From NCBI GenBank assembly GCA_965279735.1, contig OZ257260.1:1984001-2048000 (forward strand): a stretch of DNA of 64,000 nt. The letters run 5' to 3'. A program made the position numbers and the translations under genes. Origin of the DNA: CAIUGU01 sp965279735. Lineage in GTDB: Bacteria; Pseudomonadota; Gammaproteobacteria; Steroidobacterales; Steroidobacteraceae. The notes under the pieces were generated by a model that saw only the letters and a list, made by a program, of their open reading frames with translations, searched no databases and was not told the origin of the DNA. This document shows positions 44,411 to 55,404 of the stretch, piece by piece; within the stretch, counting starts at the first letter, position 1; each line of letters begins with the position of its first letter.

Positions 44411-47355
44411 TCACCATCCTCCTTGCGTGCCACGCTCTTCACATGCCTCCCCGCGAGTCTCCGCACCGTGATGAGGAGCTGCTCGAGCGAATCGCGTGAC
44501 TTTACCAGCGCCGACTCGACTTGCGTTGCCACTTCGCGGCTGGTTTCGGCTGCGCTGTACAGGACCACCGGCGGAGTCGGGCCGCCGCCGTGACGCAGAA
44601 GCGGCAGGAGTTCCAGGCCGGAACCGTCGTCAAGACCGACATCCAGGATCACGAGATCATATTTCTCGCGGCCCAGCCAGCTTCTGGCTTCCGCCAGCGT
44701 CCGGGCACTCGTTACGTTGGCCTCGGCTTCGAGCAGCGCACGCAGCATCTCGGCCAGCGAACCGTCATCCTCCACATGCAGGATTCGATAGCGGTCTGCG
44801 CGGCCACCGTTGATGGCGAGATGGATCGCATTCATGAGGCGCTGGGGATCGACCGGTTTGGCCAGCCAGTCGGCAAGCTGGAGGGAATGCAGCAACTCCG
44901 GGCGGCCTTCCTGCAGACGCGCCGTCATCACGATCACCGGCAGCTTCTGCATCTCCGGGTTCTGCCGCAACGAGGCGATCAGTTCGAGACCGTCAGCGTC
45001 TGGCAGGTTGAGATCGATCAGCGCCACATCAAACGTGTCCATGGCGAGCGCTTCACGCGCGGCATGCGCGGTGCCCACGACGACTGCGTTGAGGGAGGCC
45101 TCACGCATCATGTCGACGAGAATTGCAGCGATATCGGGATCGTCCTCGCAGATGAGAGCCTTCGCGCCCGCCGAGAATACATACGCACTGGCGCGATCGG
45201 AGGTGGCATCCCGCCATTCCGGCAGCGACACATGGAACGTGGTGCCGGCTCCGACCGTGCTTTCGAAACCGATGTTGCCTCCCAGCCGCTCGGTCAATGT
45301 CTGCGCGATCGAAAGGCCGAGCCCGGTGCCCCCTCTTGCGCGCGAGTCGGAGCCGTCAGCCTGCGCGAACTTCTGGAAAATACGCGGGCGGAACGCGAGC
45401 GGAATGCCGGGGCCGTCATCCTGGACCGACACCTTGAGTGCGCTCTCCTCCGGATCGATGCGCACCCGCACGGTGCCGCCTTCCGGTGAAAACTTGATTG
45501 CGTTGGACAGCAGGTTGGTCAGGATCTGCAGCAGCCGGTCGCGATCGACCTGCACGAGACCGTCCGCGCTGTCCGGATTCAATTCGATCCCGACGCGGCG
45601 CGGTTCGCCGAAACCGCGATTGGCTTCGACTGCAGCCGAAACGATGGGCCGGAGCAGCTGGCGCTCCAGGTGAAACTCGAGCCGCCCCGACTCGGCCTTT
45701 TCCATATCGAGAATGTCGTTGATGAGGCGCACCAGCCGGTCGCTGTTCTGTTTCGCGATATCGACCAGCCGCTTCGCCTTCGGGGGTACCGCGCCCGCGA
45801 CACCGCCCGCCAGCAATCCGAGGGCTCCGGAAATCGAAGTCAGCGGTGTCCGCAGTTCGTGGCTGACGGTAGAAACGAATTCGTTCTTGAGGCGCTCGAC
45901 GCCCAACCGCTCGGTGATGTCCCTGACGACGCCAATGAACAGGCGTCGTTCACCGATCCACATCTCGCTGATGCCGAGGTCCACGGGGACGACATGCCCG
46001 TCGCGGTGCCGGGCTTCCACGGCTCGCCTTCCGCCCATGATCCGCTTCTCGCCCGTAGTGATGTAGCGGCGCAGATAGCCATCATGGGCTGACGTATGCG
46101 GCTCGGGCATCAGGATGTTGACGTTGCGCCGGATCACCTGTTCTGCCGTGTAACCGAACAGGCGTTCGGCGCCCTTGCTCCACGATTCGATGCTGCCGCT
46201 TTCGTTGATGGTGATGATCGCATCGACCACTGCATCCATCGTGGCTGCCAACCGCGTCGCCTGGTCGCGATAGGCCAGCTCGGAGCGCTTGAGCGCGGTG
46301 ATGTCCGTGTAAGTGAAAACGTAGTGGTCCGCGCCGGCCGGCGAACCCCGGGCCTCCAGGACCTGGCCGTCGTCGCTGACGAGCTCCATCAATATCGGCT
46401 CGCGTTTGAACTCCGCAACCCGCTGGAGCATTGAACTCAAGGGTTGGGCACCCTTGCCTCCCGTGCCCGCGATCCGGAAATCCTTCGCCGAACGCGCCAT
46501 GTCAGCGAGCGTGATCCCTGACGACACTTGCGCCGGATCCAGCCTGCGCAGCTCGATGAAGCGTGGATTCCAGGCCACCAGCCGCAGGTTGCCATCGAAC
46601 ACGCCGATGCCCTGGCTCACGCTGTTCATGGTTGCGCTCAGGAGCGTGTTGGACAGCGTCAGGTTCTTTTCGGCGTCCTGGCGCTTGCGGATATCCCGCA
46701 GGAGCAGCGCCCCGATGAACAACACGATGAGGACGGATCCGGCGACCAAGGCCTGGATGAGATGCTCGCTGCGCTGTGCGGTGGCGAAGTCGTCGGCCAG
46801 CCGGTCTCTCAGTAATTCTTCCTGGATGTCGCGGATCTGCGCGACCATCGCACGCATCTCATCCATCCGCACCTTGCCGCTCCCCTGGGTGACGAGCGCA
46901 GCGGCAGAGTCGAAGCCGGTGCGCTCCCGGAGCTCGATGAGCTGCATGTAGAACTCGAGCTGCTCCCGGGCTGCGATGCCGAGTCGAACGAGAATCTCCC
47001 TCGAGCGGGGTTCTTCAATGAGAATGTCGAGCCGTTCGAGTTGCAGCGAGATCGCATCCCTCGCTGCCATGTACGGCGCGAGAAAGGAGGAATCGCCCGT
47101 GATGACATAGCCCCGCTGGCCCGTTTCGGCATCCTGCAGCGTCGAGAACACCATCTGGAGTTCATCGAGGCCATCACGATTGCGCGCCACGGCGTCACGG
47201 GCCTGGCGTCCCGCATCGAGGACATTGCTGACGGTAATGAGTGAGGCAATGGTCAGCGCGATAAGCAGGAAGAACCCGCCGAGCGCAAACCAGCCGAGGC
47301 GCAACACGCCCTGCATGCGCCACAGTCCTCGTGGAGATGAATTGCGAGCTTCCAT
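44407..47355 (-). CDS. Hybrid sensor histidine kinase (CHASE3-PAS-PAS-HisKA-HATPase-REC-REC)
   Basis: 982 residues. Membrane helix 1 (GWFALGGFFLLIALTIASLITV, near 21-42), a periplasmic CHASE3-like helical domain (contains RDGLDELQMVFSTLQDAETGQRGY), and membrane helix 2 (near 201-219). Then come two PAS domains (about 235-360 and 365-485), HisKA with H499 in VSHELRTPLT, and the ATPase N, G1 and G2 boxes (NLLSNAIKF, DDGPGIP, GGTGLGLSIA). Two C-terminal receivers follow, with D781 (VALIDLNLPDADG) and D905 (LVILDVGLDDGSG). The signal sensed is unknown. It heads a phosphorelay cassette with the following receiver and Hpt genes. Confidence 0.94.
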   Translation of the reverse strand: MEARNSSPRGLWRMQGVLRLGWFALGGFFLLIALTIASLITVSNVLDAGRQARDAVARNRDGLDELQMVFSTLQDAETGQRGYVITGDSSFLAPYMAARDAISLQLERLDILIEEPRSREILVRLGIAAREQLEFYMQLIELRERTGFDSAAALVTQGSGKVRMDEMRAMVAQIRDIQEELLRDRLADDFATAQRSEHLIQALVAGSVLIVLFIGALLLRDIRKRQDAEKNLTLSNTLLSATMNSVSQGIGVFDGNLRLVAWNPRFIELRRLDPAQVSSGITLADMARSAKDFRIAGTGGKGAQPLSSMLQRVAEFKREPILMELVSDDGQVLEARGSPAGADHYVFTYTDITALKRSELAYRDQATRLAATMDAVVDAIITINESGSIESWSKGAERLFGYTAEQVIRRNVNILMPEPHTSAHDGYLRRYITTGEKRIMGGRRAVEARHRDGHVVPVDLGISEMWIGERRLFIGVVRDITERLGVERLKNEFVSTVSHELRTPLTSISGALGLLAGGVAGAVPPKAKRLVDIAKQNSDRLVRLINDILDMEKAESGRLEFHLERQLLRPIVSAAVEANRGFGEPRRVGIELNPDSADGLVQVDRDRLLQILTNLLSNAIKFSPEGGTVRVRIDPEESALKVSVQDDGPGIPLAFRPRIFQKFAQADGSDSRARGGTGLGLSIAQTLTERLGGNIGFESTVGAGTTFHVSLPEWRDATSDRASAYVFSAGAKALICEDDPDIAAILVDMMREASLNAVVVGTAHAAREALAMDTFDVALIDLNLPDADGLELIASLRQNPEMQKLPVIVMTARLQEGRPELLHSLQLADWLAKPVDPQRLMNAIHLAINGGRADRYRILHVEDDGSLAEMLRALLEAEANVTSARTLAEARSWLGREKYDLVILDVGLDDGSGLELLPLLRHGGGPTPPVVLYSAAETSREVATQVESALVKSRDSLEQLLITVRRLAGRHVKSVARKEDGE

Positions 47356-47415
47356 ACTCTGTATTCGCTCCCTTGGGTCCGGTTCAGGGATTGATGCCGA
47401 CCTGCGGAAGCCGGC

Positions 47416-47946
47416 CTACAACGATGCCAGGCGCCGGAGGACGAGACCCGCAAGGTCCCGGGCCAGCGCGGCTCGCAGCCCCGCTTCTTCACGCTCTTTC
47501 GCGAGCAAAGCCGTTTCGTCGTAGCTGTAGTCGTTGACGAGTTCGAGTTTCTGGGCAGGAATAACCTCCTTGCCCCCGACTTCGACGGAATACTCGACGG
47601 CGTAGAACACTTCGTATTCCTGGGGAGTATTGCGTGCGGACACTGACAACACCCGTCGACCGCTGGTGTCCTTGCGCACCTTGAGGACGGTGGTGGCATC
47701 CGCGGGCAGTGGCACCAGATGGGCTCCTGCCGCCGCGAGGCTCTGGCGCAAGGCGCGATCGAAATCGCTGTGGAGATCGGCCGAATCGAGGTAGGTCGTT
47801 GCCATGGCGGCCGGCAACGGCTCGGAACCTTTCAGCTGCCAGCCACAGCCGCTCAAGGCAGCCATCGTGACAATGCAAGCAGCTGCGGTAGGGAAAAATC
47901 TCGGCATTGCGGCTCGCTTCGGGCAGTTGCCTGATGATGCCATCAT
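47416..47946 (-). CDS. lptE: LPS-assembly lipoprotein LptE
   Basis: 176 residues. LptE plugs and stabilises the LptD barrel. The lipobox is LSGC (Cys34), preceded by a hydrophobic core (TAAACIVTMAALSG), and the mature part begins GWQLKGSEPLP, the family opening. The start is uncertain: ATG 47946 has GAGG upstream but gives a long leader, while ATG 47907 gives a compact signal peptide. It follows leuS by 64 bases, as usual, but holA, which normally follows lptE, is absent and a sensor kinase stands in its place. Confidence 0.92.
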   Translation of the reverse strand: MMASSGNCPKRAAMPRFFPTAAACIVTMAALSGCGWQLKGSEPLPAAMATTYLDSADLHSDFDRALRQSLAAAGAHLVPLPADATTVLKVRKDTSGRRVLSVSARNTPQEYEVFYAVEYSVEVGGKEVIPAQKLELVNDYSYDETALLAKEREEAGLRAALARDLAGLVLRRLASL

Positions 47947-48010
47947 TCGCGCCTCGCCGGATAGACAGGCAACGGATGAAGCGTTGGCGCGCCAGCGAGC
48001 CCTACCAGAC

Positions 48011-50611
<2,601 letters not shown>

Positions 50612-50680
50612 GGGACGGCGGACAGGCTGAAAAGTCGCGCAAGGATACCGGAGCGCAACCGCAACGTCTCTGCCCACATG

Positions 50681-50712
50681 AAAAAGGGGCCGGTGATCGA
50701 TGATCACCGGCC
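50681..50712 (-). terminator. Rho-independent terminator (minus strand)
   Basis: GGCCGGTGATC (50688-50698) pairs perfectly with GATCACCGGCC (50702-50712) around a 3-base loop; read on the minus strand the stem is followed by CCTTTTT. It ends transcription of the small secreted protein gene and lies just before leuS. Confidence 0.92.
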
Positions 50713-50757
50713 GCCTTCGATGCCGGCTCCGGGCGGGTGGCCCGGAGCGAAAAGACC

Positions 50758-51126
50758 TTAAGCCTTCTTGCTCTTGAAAGCCCGTACCTGCTCGTTGAAC
50801 TTGGCAACATTGCTCTCGAGTTCATCGACAGCCGAGTTGTGCTTCTTCGACTGCATGGACTTGATCTGCATCACCTGGCCTGTGCTCACGCCGGCGGACT
50901 TGGCAACCGTCTCGTCCTGGAGGCAGGCGAGATAGGCCGTCACATCCGCGTTGTATTGCTTGAACAGACCGGCAGCGGCCGTCATTTCCGCTTCCGAGGC
51001 AGTGCTGCCATTCGGAATGGCTGCGGGTGCCTTCGGGTATACACAATCCGCATGGGCCGAACCGAACGCGAACGCCAGCACACCGGCCAGCGAAACGAGG
51101 GAAGTCTTCAGCAGTGAACTGCTCAT
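50758..51126 (-). CDS. Small secreted protein of unknown function
   Basis: 122 residues from the ATG at 51126. A signal peptide (MSSSLLKTSLVSLAGVLAFAFGSAHA, cleavage before DCVYPK) is followed by a short mature part with two cysteines (DCVYP and AYLACLQDE) that could form a disulfide, then a charged helical C-terminus (SMQSKKHNSAVDELESNVAKFNEQVRAFKSKK). It is probably periplasmic. I do not recognise a named family. A perfect rho-independent terminator follows 45 bases later, so it is a single-gene transcript. Confidence 0.75.
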   Translation of the reverse strand: MSSSLLKTSLVSLAGVLAFAFGSAHADCVYPKAPAAIPNGSTASEAEMTAAAGLFKQYNADVTAYLACLQDETVAKSAGVSTGQVMQIKSMQSKKHNSAVDELESNVAKFNEQVRAFKSKKA

Positions 51127-51319
51127 TGGGTCACCAGGATTGAATTGAGGTTGAACATTGGCGTCGCGATCCATCGCAATGCATCGGCCTGCCGTTTTCC
51201 GCAACGATCCATCACTTTTTCGCCCTTGTGCCGCAAAACTTGAGCTTAGACAGTGCAGTCAGTGCGAGACCGCAGTCACACTCTGGCCATGCGTGCACGG
51301 TTATGTCGCAAGCCCGGCT

Positions 51320-52231
51320 TCAGTCGCCGAGTGCTGCCCGGAGTGCGGCAATTTCCTCGGCGCAATCCTTCGCGATGTGACCGCACTTCTCGTTGTCGAG
51401 ATGCAGGCGAGTGAACGCCTTGACGCCCTGCATGTTGAGCTCGAGATCGGCTTCCTGGCCGAAGAATGCAGACATCATCGTGGCGACGGTCAGCACGTCG
51501 GTGACATCGGGAACATCCACCTGGCGCTCGACGTTTTCGTGCTCGCCCACCGCCTCGGCAATATTCGCCGGGAAGCCCCAGTTCTCGATGATCGCCTTGC
51601 CGATGTTGGAGTGCCACGCGCGCATCACCGACTCCATGGCCCGGGGATCGCCGAACAGCGTCGGATGCTTGTGGGCACGCGCGAGAATGTAGATCTTCCC
51701 CACGTTGTGCATGAGTCCGCTCAGCATCGCTTCATCGGCATTGACGTCCGGCGCACGGCCGGCGATCGCATAAGACAGCGCTGCAACCATGGTTGCCTCG
51801 TGCCACAGCTCCTCGAGCTGCTTCGATATGTGCCGCAATTCGCCCGCGCGGCGCAGCTGCGTGATCGCGAACGACACCGCCGCGGTGCGGACGTTGTTGT
51901 GCCCGATGCGGCTGATGGCCGTCCGCAGCTCGCTGATGTTCTTGCCACTGCGGTTCAATGCAGCCGAGTTCGCAAGCGCGAGCACGCGGGCAGCCAGCCC
52001 CGGCTCCGAACCGACGATGCGTGCCACCTGGTCAGCACCCACATTGTCATCGGCGAGGGCTTTGCGGACGCGCATGGCAACGTCCGGAAAGGCGGGCAAC
52101 TCCACATGGCCGGAAGAAACCTCCTGGGCCAGCTCGGTCACGAACTGGAATGCGATGGAACTCATGCCGTCCGCTTCGGTCGATTCGGTTTTTCTGGCAG
52201 CCGATGCGCCCGCAGAATGTGTCGATGTCAT
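51320..52231 (-). CDS. HDOD domain protein
   Basis: 303 residues. The HDOD domain (an HD-related output domain common in signalling proteins) covers most of the length, with VELPAFPDVAMRVRKALADDN, IVGSEPGLAARVLALANSAALN, the ISELRTAISRIGHNNVRTAAVSFA stretch, and LSGLMHNVGKIYILARAH, where the normal HD motif His-Asp is replaced by His-Asn. That change suggests no phosphohydrolase activity. The ATG at 52231 has AAGGA eight bases before it. It follows cheB on the same strand by 38 bases, so it is probably the last gene of the chemotaxis operon. Confidence 0.88.
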   Translation of the reverse strand: MTSTHSAGASAARKTESTEADGMSSIAFQFVTELAQEVSSGHVELPAFPDVAMRVRKALADDNVGADQVARIVGSEPGLAARVLALANSAALNRSGKNISELRTAISRIGHNNVRTAAVSFAITQLRRAGELRHISKQLEELWHEATMVAALSYAIAGRAPDVNADEAMLSGLMHNVGKIYILARAHKHPTLFGDPRAMESVMRAWHSNIGKAIIENWGFPANIAEAVGEHENVERQVDVPDVTDVLTVATMMSAFFGQEADLELNMQGVKAFTRLHLDNEKCGHIAKDCAEEIAALRAALGD

Positions 52232-52269
52232 AACGACGTTCCTTGTAATCCGGTCTTCAGCAACAAAAA

Positions 52270-53385
52270 TCAACCTGCGCCCACGGCTGCTGCAAGCTGG
52301 ACGGTGCGGTTCGGACCGCGCGCAGCCAGCTCAAGCAGCAACGAGGGAATCTTCAACAGTGGCTGGACATGTTCCGCGGCGCCCAGGCGCACCGCGCTTC
52401 CCGGCATGCCCCAGACCACACTGGACTGTTCGTCCTGCGCGATGGTGCGCGCACCCGCGTCCAGCATTTCCTTCATGCCCCGCGCTCCGTCATCACCCAT
52501 GCCCGTCAGCAGGATGCCGATGGCATTGGGCCCGACATTCTGGGCAACGGAACGAAACATCACATCGACACTCGGGCGATGCCGGTTCACGTGAGGCCCC
52601 TGGTTGAGGCGGCAGCGATAGCGCGCTCCATCACGTTCGACAATCAGGTGTTTGTCGCCGGGAGCGACGTAAGCATGTCCCGGCAGAAGGTACTGTCCGT
52701 CCTGCGCCTCCATCACTGCCATCGCAGATGCCTTGTCGAGCCTCTGCGCAAAGGGGCCGCTGAAAGCCGCCGGAATGTGCTGGGAAATCACGATCGCCGG
52801 TGCATCGGCCGGCAAGGCGCACAGCAGCTCACGCAACGCTTCGGTACCGCCGGTCGATGCACCGACGGCGACGATTCTCTCGGTCGTCCTCAGGATGGAC
52901 GATTTACGTACACTCGCCGGAAGCACAGCGTCCGCAGTCAATCTGGGTTTCGGGGCTGTTGGCGTCGCCGTTCTGGGCCGCGGCCGTGCGCCGGCCGCCA
53001 TCTTGACCTTGGTCGTAATCTCTTCGGCGTACTGCGCCAGGCTGCCCGCGAGGTCCAGCTTCGGCTTGGTGACGAAGTCGATCGCTCCCAGCTCAAGCGC
53101 GCGCAACGTGACGTCGGCGCCGGCCTCGGTCAGCGAAGACACCATCACGACCGGCATGGGCCGCAAACGCATCAGGTTGTCGAGAAACGTGATGCCATCC
53201 ATGCGGGGCATTTCCACATCCAGCGTAATGACGTCCGGATTCAGCTGCTTGATCTTTTCGCGGGCCACGTACGGATCGTTGGCCGCGCCCACGACCTCGA
53301 TCTCGCGGTCGTTCGCGAAAATCTCGGTCAACAGCCTGCGTACCAGCGCGGAATCGTCGACGATGAGGACTTTGGTCTTGGTCAT
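52270..53385 (-). CDS. cheB: Chemotaxis protein-glutamate methylesterase CheB
   Basis: 371 residues. CheB removes methyl groups from (and deamidates) MCP glutamates when phosphorylated by CheA. The receiver domain has D56 (DVITLDVEMPRMDG). After a Pro/Ala-rich linker the esterase domain carries the triad S177 (VGASTGG), H203 (SQHIPAAF) and D299 (GMGDDGARGM). Complete length. It follows cheD by 12 bases. Confidence 0.97.
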   Translation of the reverse strand: MTKTKVLIVDDSALVRRLLTEIFANDREIEVVGAANDPYVAREKIKQLNPDVITLDVEMPRMDGITFLDNLMRLRPMPVVMVSSLTEAGADVTLRALELGAIDFVTKPKLDLAGSLAQYAEEITTKVKMAAGARPRPRTATPTAPKPRLTADAVLPASVRKSSILRTTERIVAVGASTGGTEALRELLCALPADAPAIVISQHIPAAFSGPFAQRLDKASAMAVMEAQDGQYLLPGHAYVAPGDKHLIVERDGARYRCRLNQGPHVNRHRPSVDVMFRSVAQNVGPNAIGILLTGMGDDGARGMKEMLDAGARTIAQDEQSSVVWGMPGSAVRLGAAEHVQPLLKIPSLLLELAARGPNRTVQLAAAVGAG

Positions 53386-53397
53386 TGCAGGAATTCG

Positions 53398-54018
53398 TCA
53401 GAACAGGTCGATGCTGCCCGCCAAGGACGTAACGGCCAGCCCCGACTGATACTTGAGCTCGCGGCTGGCAATATTTGCGGCGCGGTTCAGGTGCTTCACG
53501 CGAACCCGGCCTGACACCGGCGAATACCGGATATGCCGGGGACAGGTGTCGCCGACATCCTCCGCAATGACCTTGAGCCCTTCGTTGTGCAGGAACTCGC
53601 GCACGAATGCGACATTGTGCTCACCAATGTCGGTCAGTGCCGCCAGTACCCGGGCTCCGCCAAAAATCTTGACCTCAAGTTCCGAGCGCTGCGCCCCTTC
53701 CTTCAGGATGCGATTGATGAGCTGCTCCATCGAGGCGGTGCCATAGCGCGTGGCATTCCCCACCTTGTCTGTCCAGGAATCCGTCCCGTCGTTGCGGGGT
53801 CGAGGCAGCATGAAATGGTTCATCCCTCCCACCTTGAGGCGAGGACTGCGGATGCAGGCCGATACGCACGAACCCAGCACCGTATCCAGGATCTCGTCTT
53901 CGCCGGTGACGTAGAAGTCACCGGGCAGCAGTTTCGCAATGATGAAGCCCCGCGGATCCTGGTAACGGCGCACGTGCTCGAAACCCGGCGTTGCTCCTGG
54001 CAACACCGGCGGAGTCAC
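53398..54018 (-). CDS. cheD: Chemoreceptor glutamine deamidase CheD
   Basis: 206 residues from a GTG at 54018, one base after the cheR stop. CheD deamidates specific MCP glutamines and is a thiol-type enzyme. Its catalytic Cys lies in LDTVLGSCVSACIRSP and the His in GGMNHFMLP; the later Thr lies in the AALTDIGEHNVAFV region. The open frame runs further upstream in cheR's sequence, but that part is not conserved. Both CheB and CheD being present means dual control of receptor deamidation. Confidence 0.92.
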   Translation of the reverse strand: MTPPVLPGATPGFEHVRRYQDPRGFIIAKLLPGDFYVTGEDEILDTVLGSCVSACIRSPRLKVGGMNHFMLPRPRNDGTDSWTDKVGNATRYGTASMEQLINRILKEGAQRSELEVKIFGGARVLAALTDIGEHNVAFVREFLHNEGLKVIAEDVGDTCPRHIRYSPVSGRVRVKHLNRAANIASRELKYQSGLAVTSLAGSIDLF

Positions 54019-54019
54019 C

Positions 54020-54907
54020 CTAGCGAGCACCGGCGTGGGCCCCGGTCTTGCGATAGATGGTGCGCGATACCAGCTTGAGCGGGACTGCGCTGCCATGGAT
54101 CGACTCGGAATGACCGACGCACAGGCAACCATTCTCCGGGAGCAGGCTCGCAAAGCGGTTTACCAGCCGTTCGCGTGTCGGCTGATCGAAGTAGATCATC
54201 ACGTTGCGGCAGAATACGATGTCGAACGGACCGCGCATGGGCCAGTCGCCCATGAGATTGAGCGGCTTGAACGCAATCATGCCCTTGAGGTCGTCGCGCA
54301 TCCTCGCCCAGCCCGCGTTCTCGCCGGTCCCGCGCGTGAGCCAGCGCTTGCGTCGTGCATCGGCAATGCCTTCGAGACGCGCCAACGAGAACATGCCCTC
54401 CGCCGCCGTCGCGAGGACGTCGCTGTCGATGTCGGTTGCCAGGATTTTCAGGTCCCATTTCTGACCAGGGGGCAGGTGTTCGGCGACGGTCATCGCGATC
54501 GAATATGGTTCTTCACCACTTGAACAGCCTGCCGACCAGATGCGAAGACGGCGCGTGGTGGCGTTGCGCGCCATTGCTTCCGGCAGCATCCATTCGGCCA
54601 GCGCCTCGAAGTGGTGGTTCTCGCGGAAGAACGACGTGACGTTCGTCGTGATCGCATTGATCAGGGCCACGAGCTCTTCGGGTCCCGAGTCCTTGATCAG
54701 CTGGCAATAGGCCGCAAACGAAGGCAACCCGAGCTCGCGGATGCGTCTCGCCAGGCGCCCCTGCACCAGCTGACGCTTGCCCGGCCCAAGCACGATCCCG
54801 GCATTCTCGCCGACGACGTGACTCAGGAACGCGAACTCGGCGTCCCTGAGCTCGAGATCAAGAGACGCCGGATTCGCTGCGAGGCGCTGGGGAGTACTGA
54901 CTGGCAT
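54020..54907 (-). CDS. cheR: Chemotaxis methyltransferase CheR
   Basis: 295 residues. CheR methylates MCP glutamates using SAM. The N-terminal helical domain is followed by the SAM fold, with RLRIWSAGCSSGEEPYSIAM and LKILATDIDSDVLATAAEGMFS, then FKPLNLMGDWPMRGPFDIVFCRNVMIYFDQPTRERLV and LCVGHSESIHG. It is 6 bases after cheW. The MCP encoded upstream has a C-terminal pentapeptide of the type that binds CheR. Confidence 0.97.
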   Translation of the reverse strand: MPVSTPQRLAANPASLDLELRDAEFAFLSHVVGENAGIVLGPGKRQLVQGRLARRIRELGLPSFAAYCQLIKDSGPEELVALINAITTNVTSFFRENHHFEALAEWMLPEAMARNATTRRLRIWSAGCSSGEEPYSIAMTVAEHLPPGQKWDLKILATDIDSDVLATAAEGMFSLARLEGIADARRKRWLTRGTGENAGWARMRDDLKGMIAFKPLNLMGDWPMRGPFDIVFCRNVMIYFDQPTRERLVNRFASLLPENGCLCVGHSESIHGSAVPLKLVSRTIYRKTGAHAGAR

Positions 54908-54913
54908 TCCCGA

Positions 54914-55402
54914 TCAGCCGTTCGCAGCCTTCGGCAGCGGCAGTGTCTCGCTGACATCCCCACCGATCAGGCTGTCGATATCGAGCAGCATGATCATGTT
55001 CTCGCTCAACGTGAGCAGTCCATGAATGAACTCGGTGTTGACCTGGCTGCCGAGGTCCGGTGCAGGCTTGATGTCGGCCGGATTGATGTCGATGACATCG
55101 GAGACTCCGTCCACCACCACGCCGAGATCACGCCGGCCATGCGCCGTTTCGACGGAGAGCACGATGATCACGGTGAGCGCGTTGTACTCCGCCTGCTCAA
55201 GACGGAAGCGCATGCGTAAATCCACGATCGGCACGATGGAACCCCGCAGGTTCAGCACGCCGAGCACATGCGGCGGCGACTGCGGCACTCGCGTGACGGG
55301 AGACCAGCCCCGGATTTCCTGGACACGCAGAATGTCCACGCCGTAGGTCTCCATCCCGAGGGTGAAGGTCAGAACCTGATTCGACCCGTTGCCGCCACCC
55401 AT
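54914..55402 (-). CDS. cheW: Chemotaxis coupling protein CheW
   Basis: 162 residues. CheW links CheA to the receptor array. The CheW fold is evident from VLTFTLGMETYGVDILRVQEIRGWSPVTRVPQSPPHVLGVLNLRGSIVPIVDLRMRF and the closing stretch DGVSDVIDINPADIKPAPDLG. It follows the MCP gene by 2 bases and precedes cheR by 6. Confidence 0.96.
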   Translation of the reverse strand: MGGGNGSNQVLTFTLGMETYGVDILRVQEIRGWSPVTRVPQSPPHVLGVLNLRGSIVPIVDLRMRFRLEQAEYNALTVIIVLSVETAHGRRDLGVVVDGVSDVIDINPADIKPAPDLGSQVNTEFIHGLLTLSENMIMLLDIDSLIGGDVSETLPLPKAANG

Positions 55403-55404
55403 GC

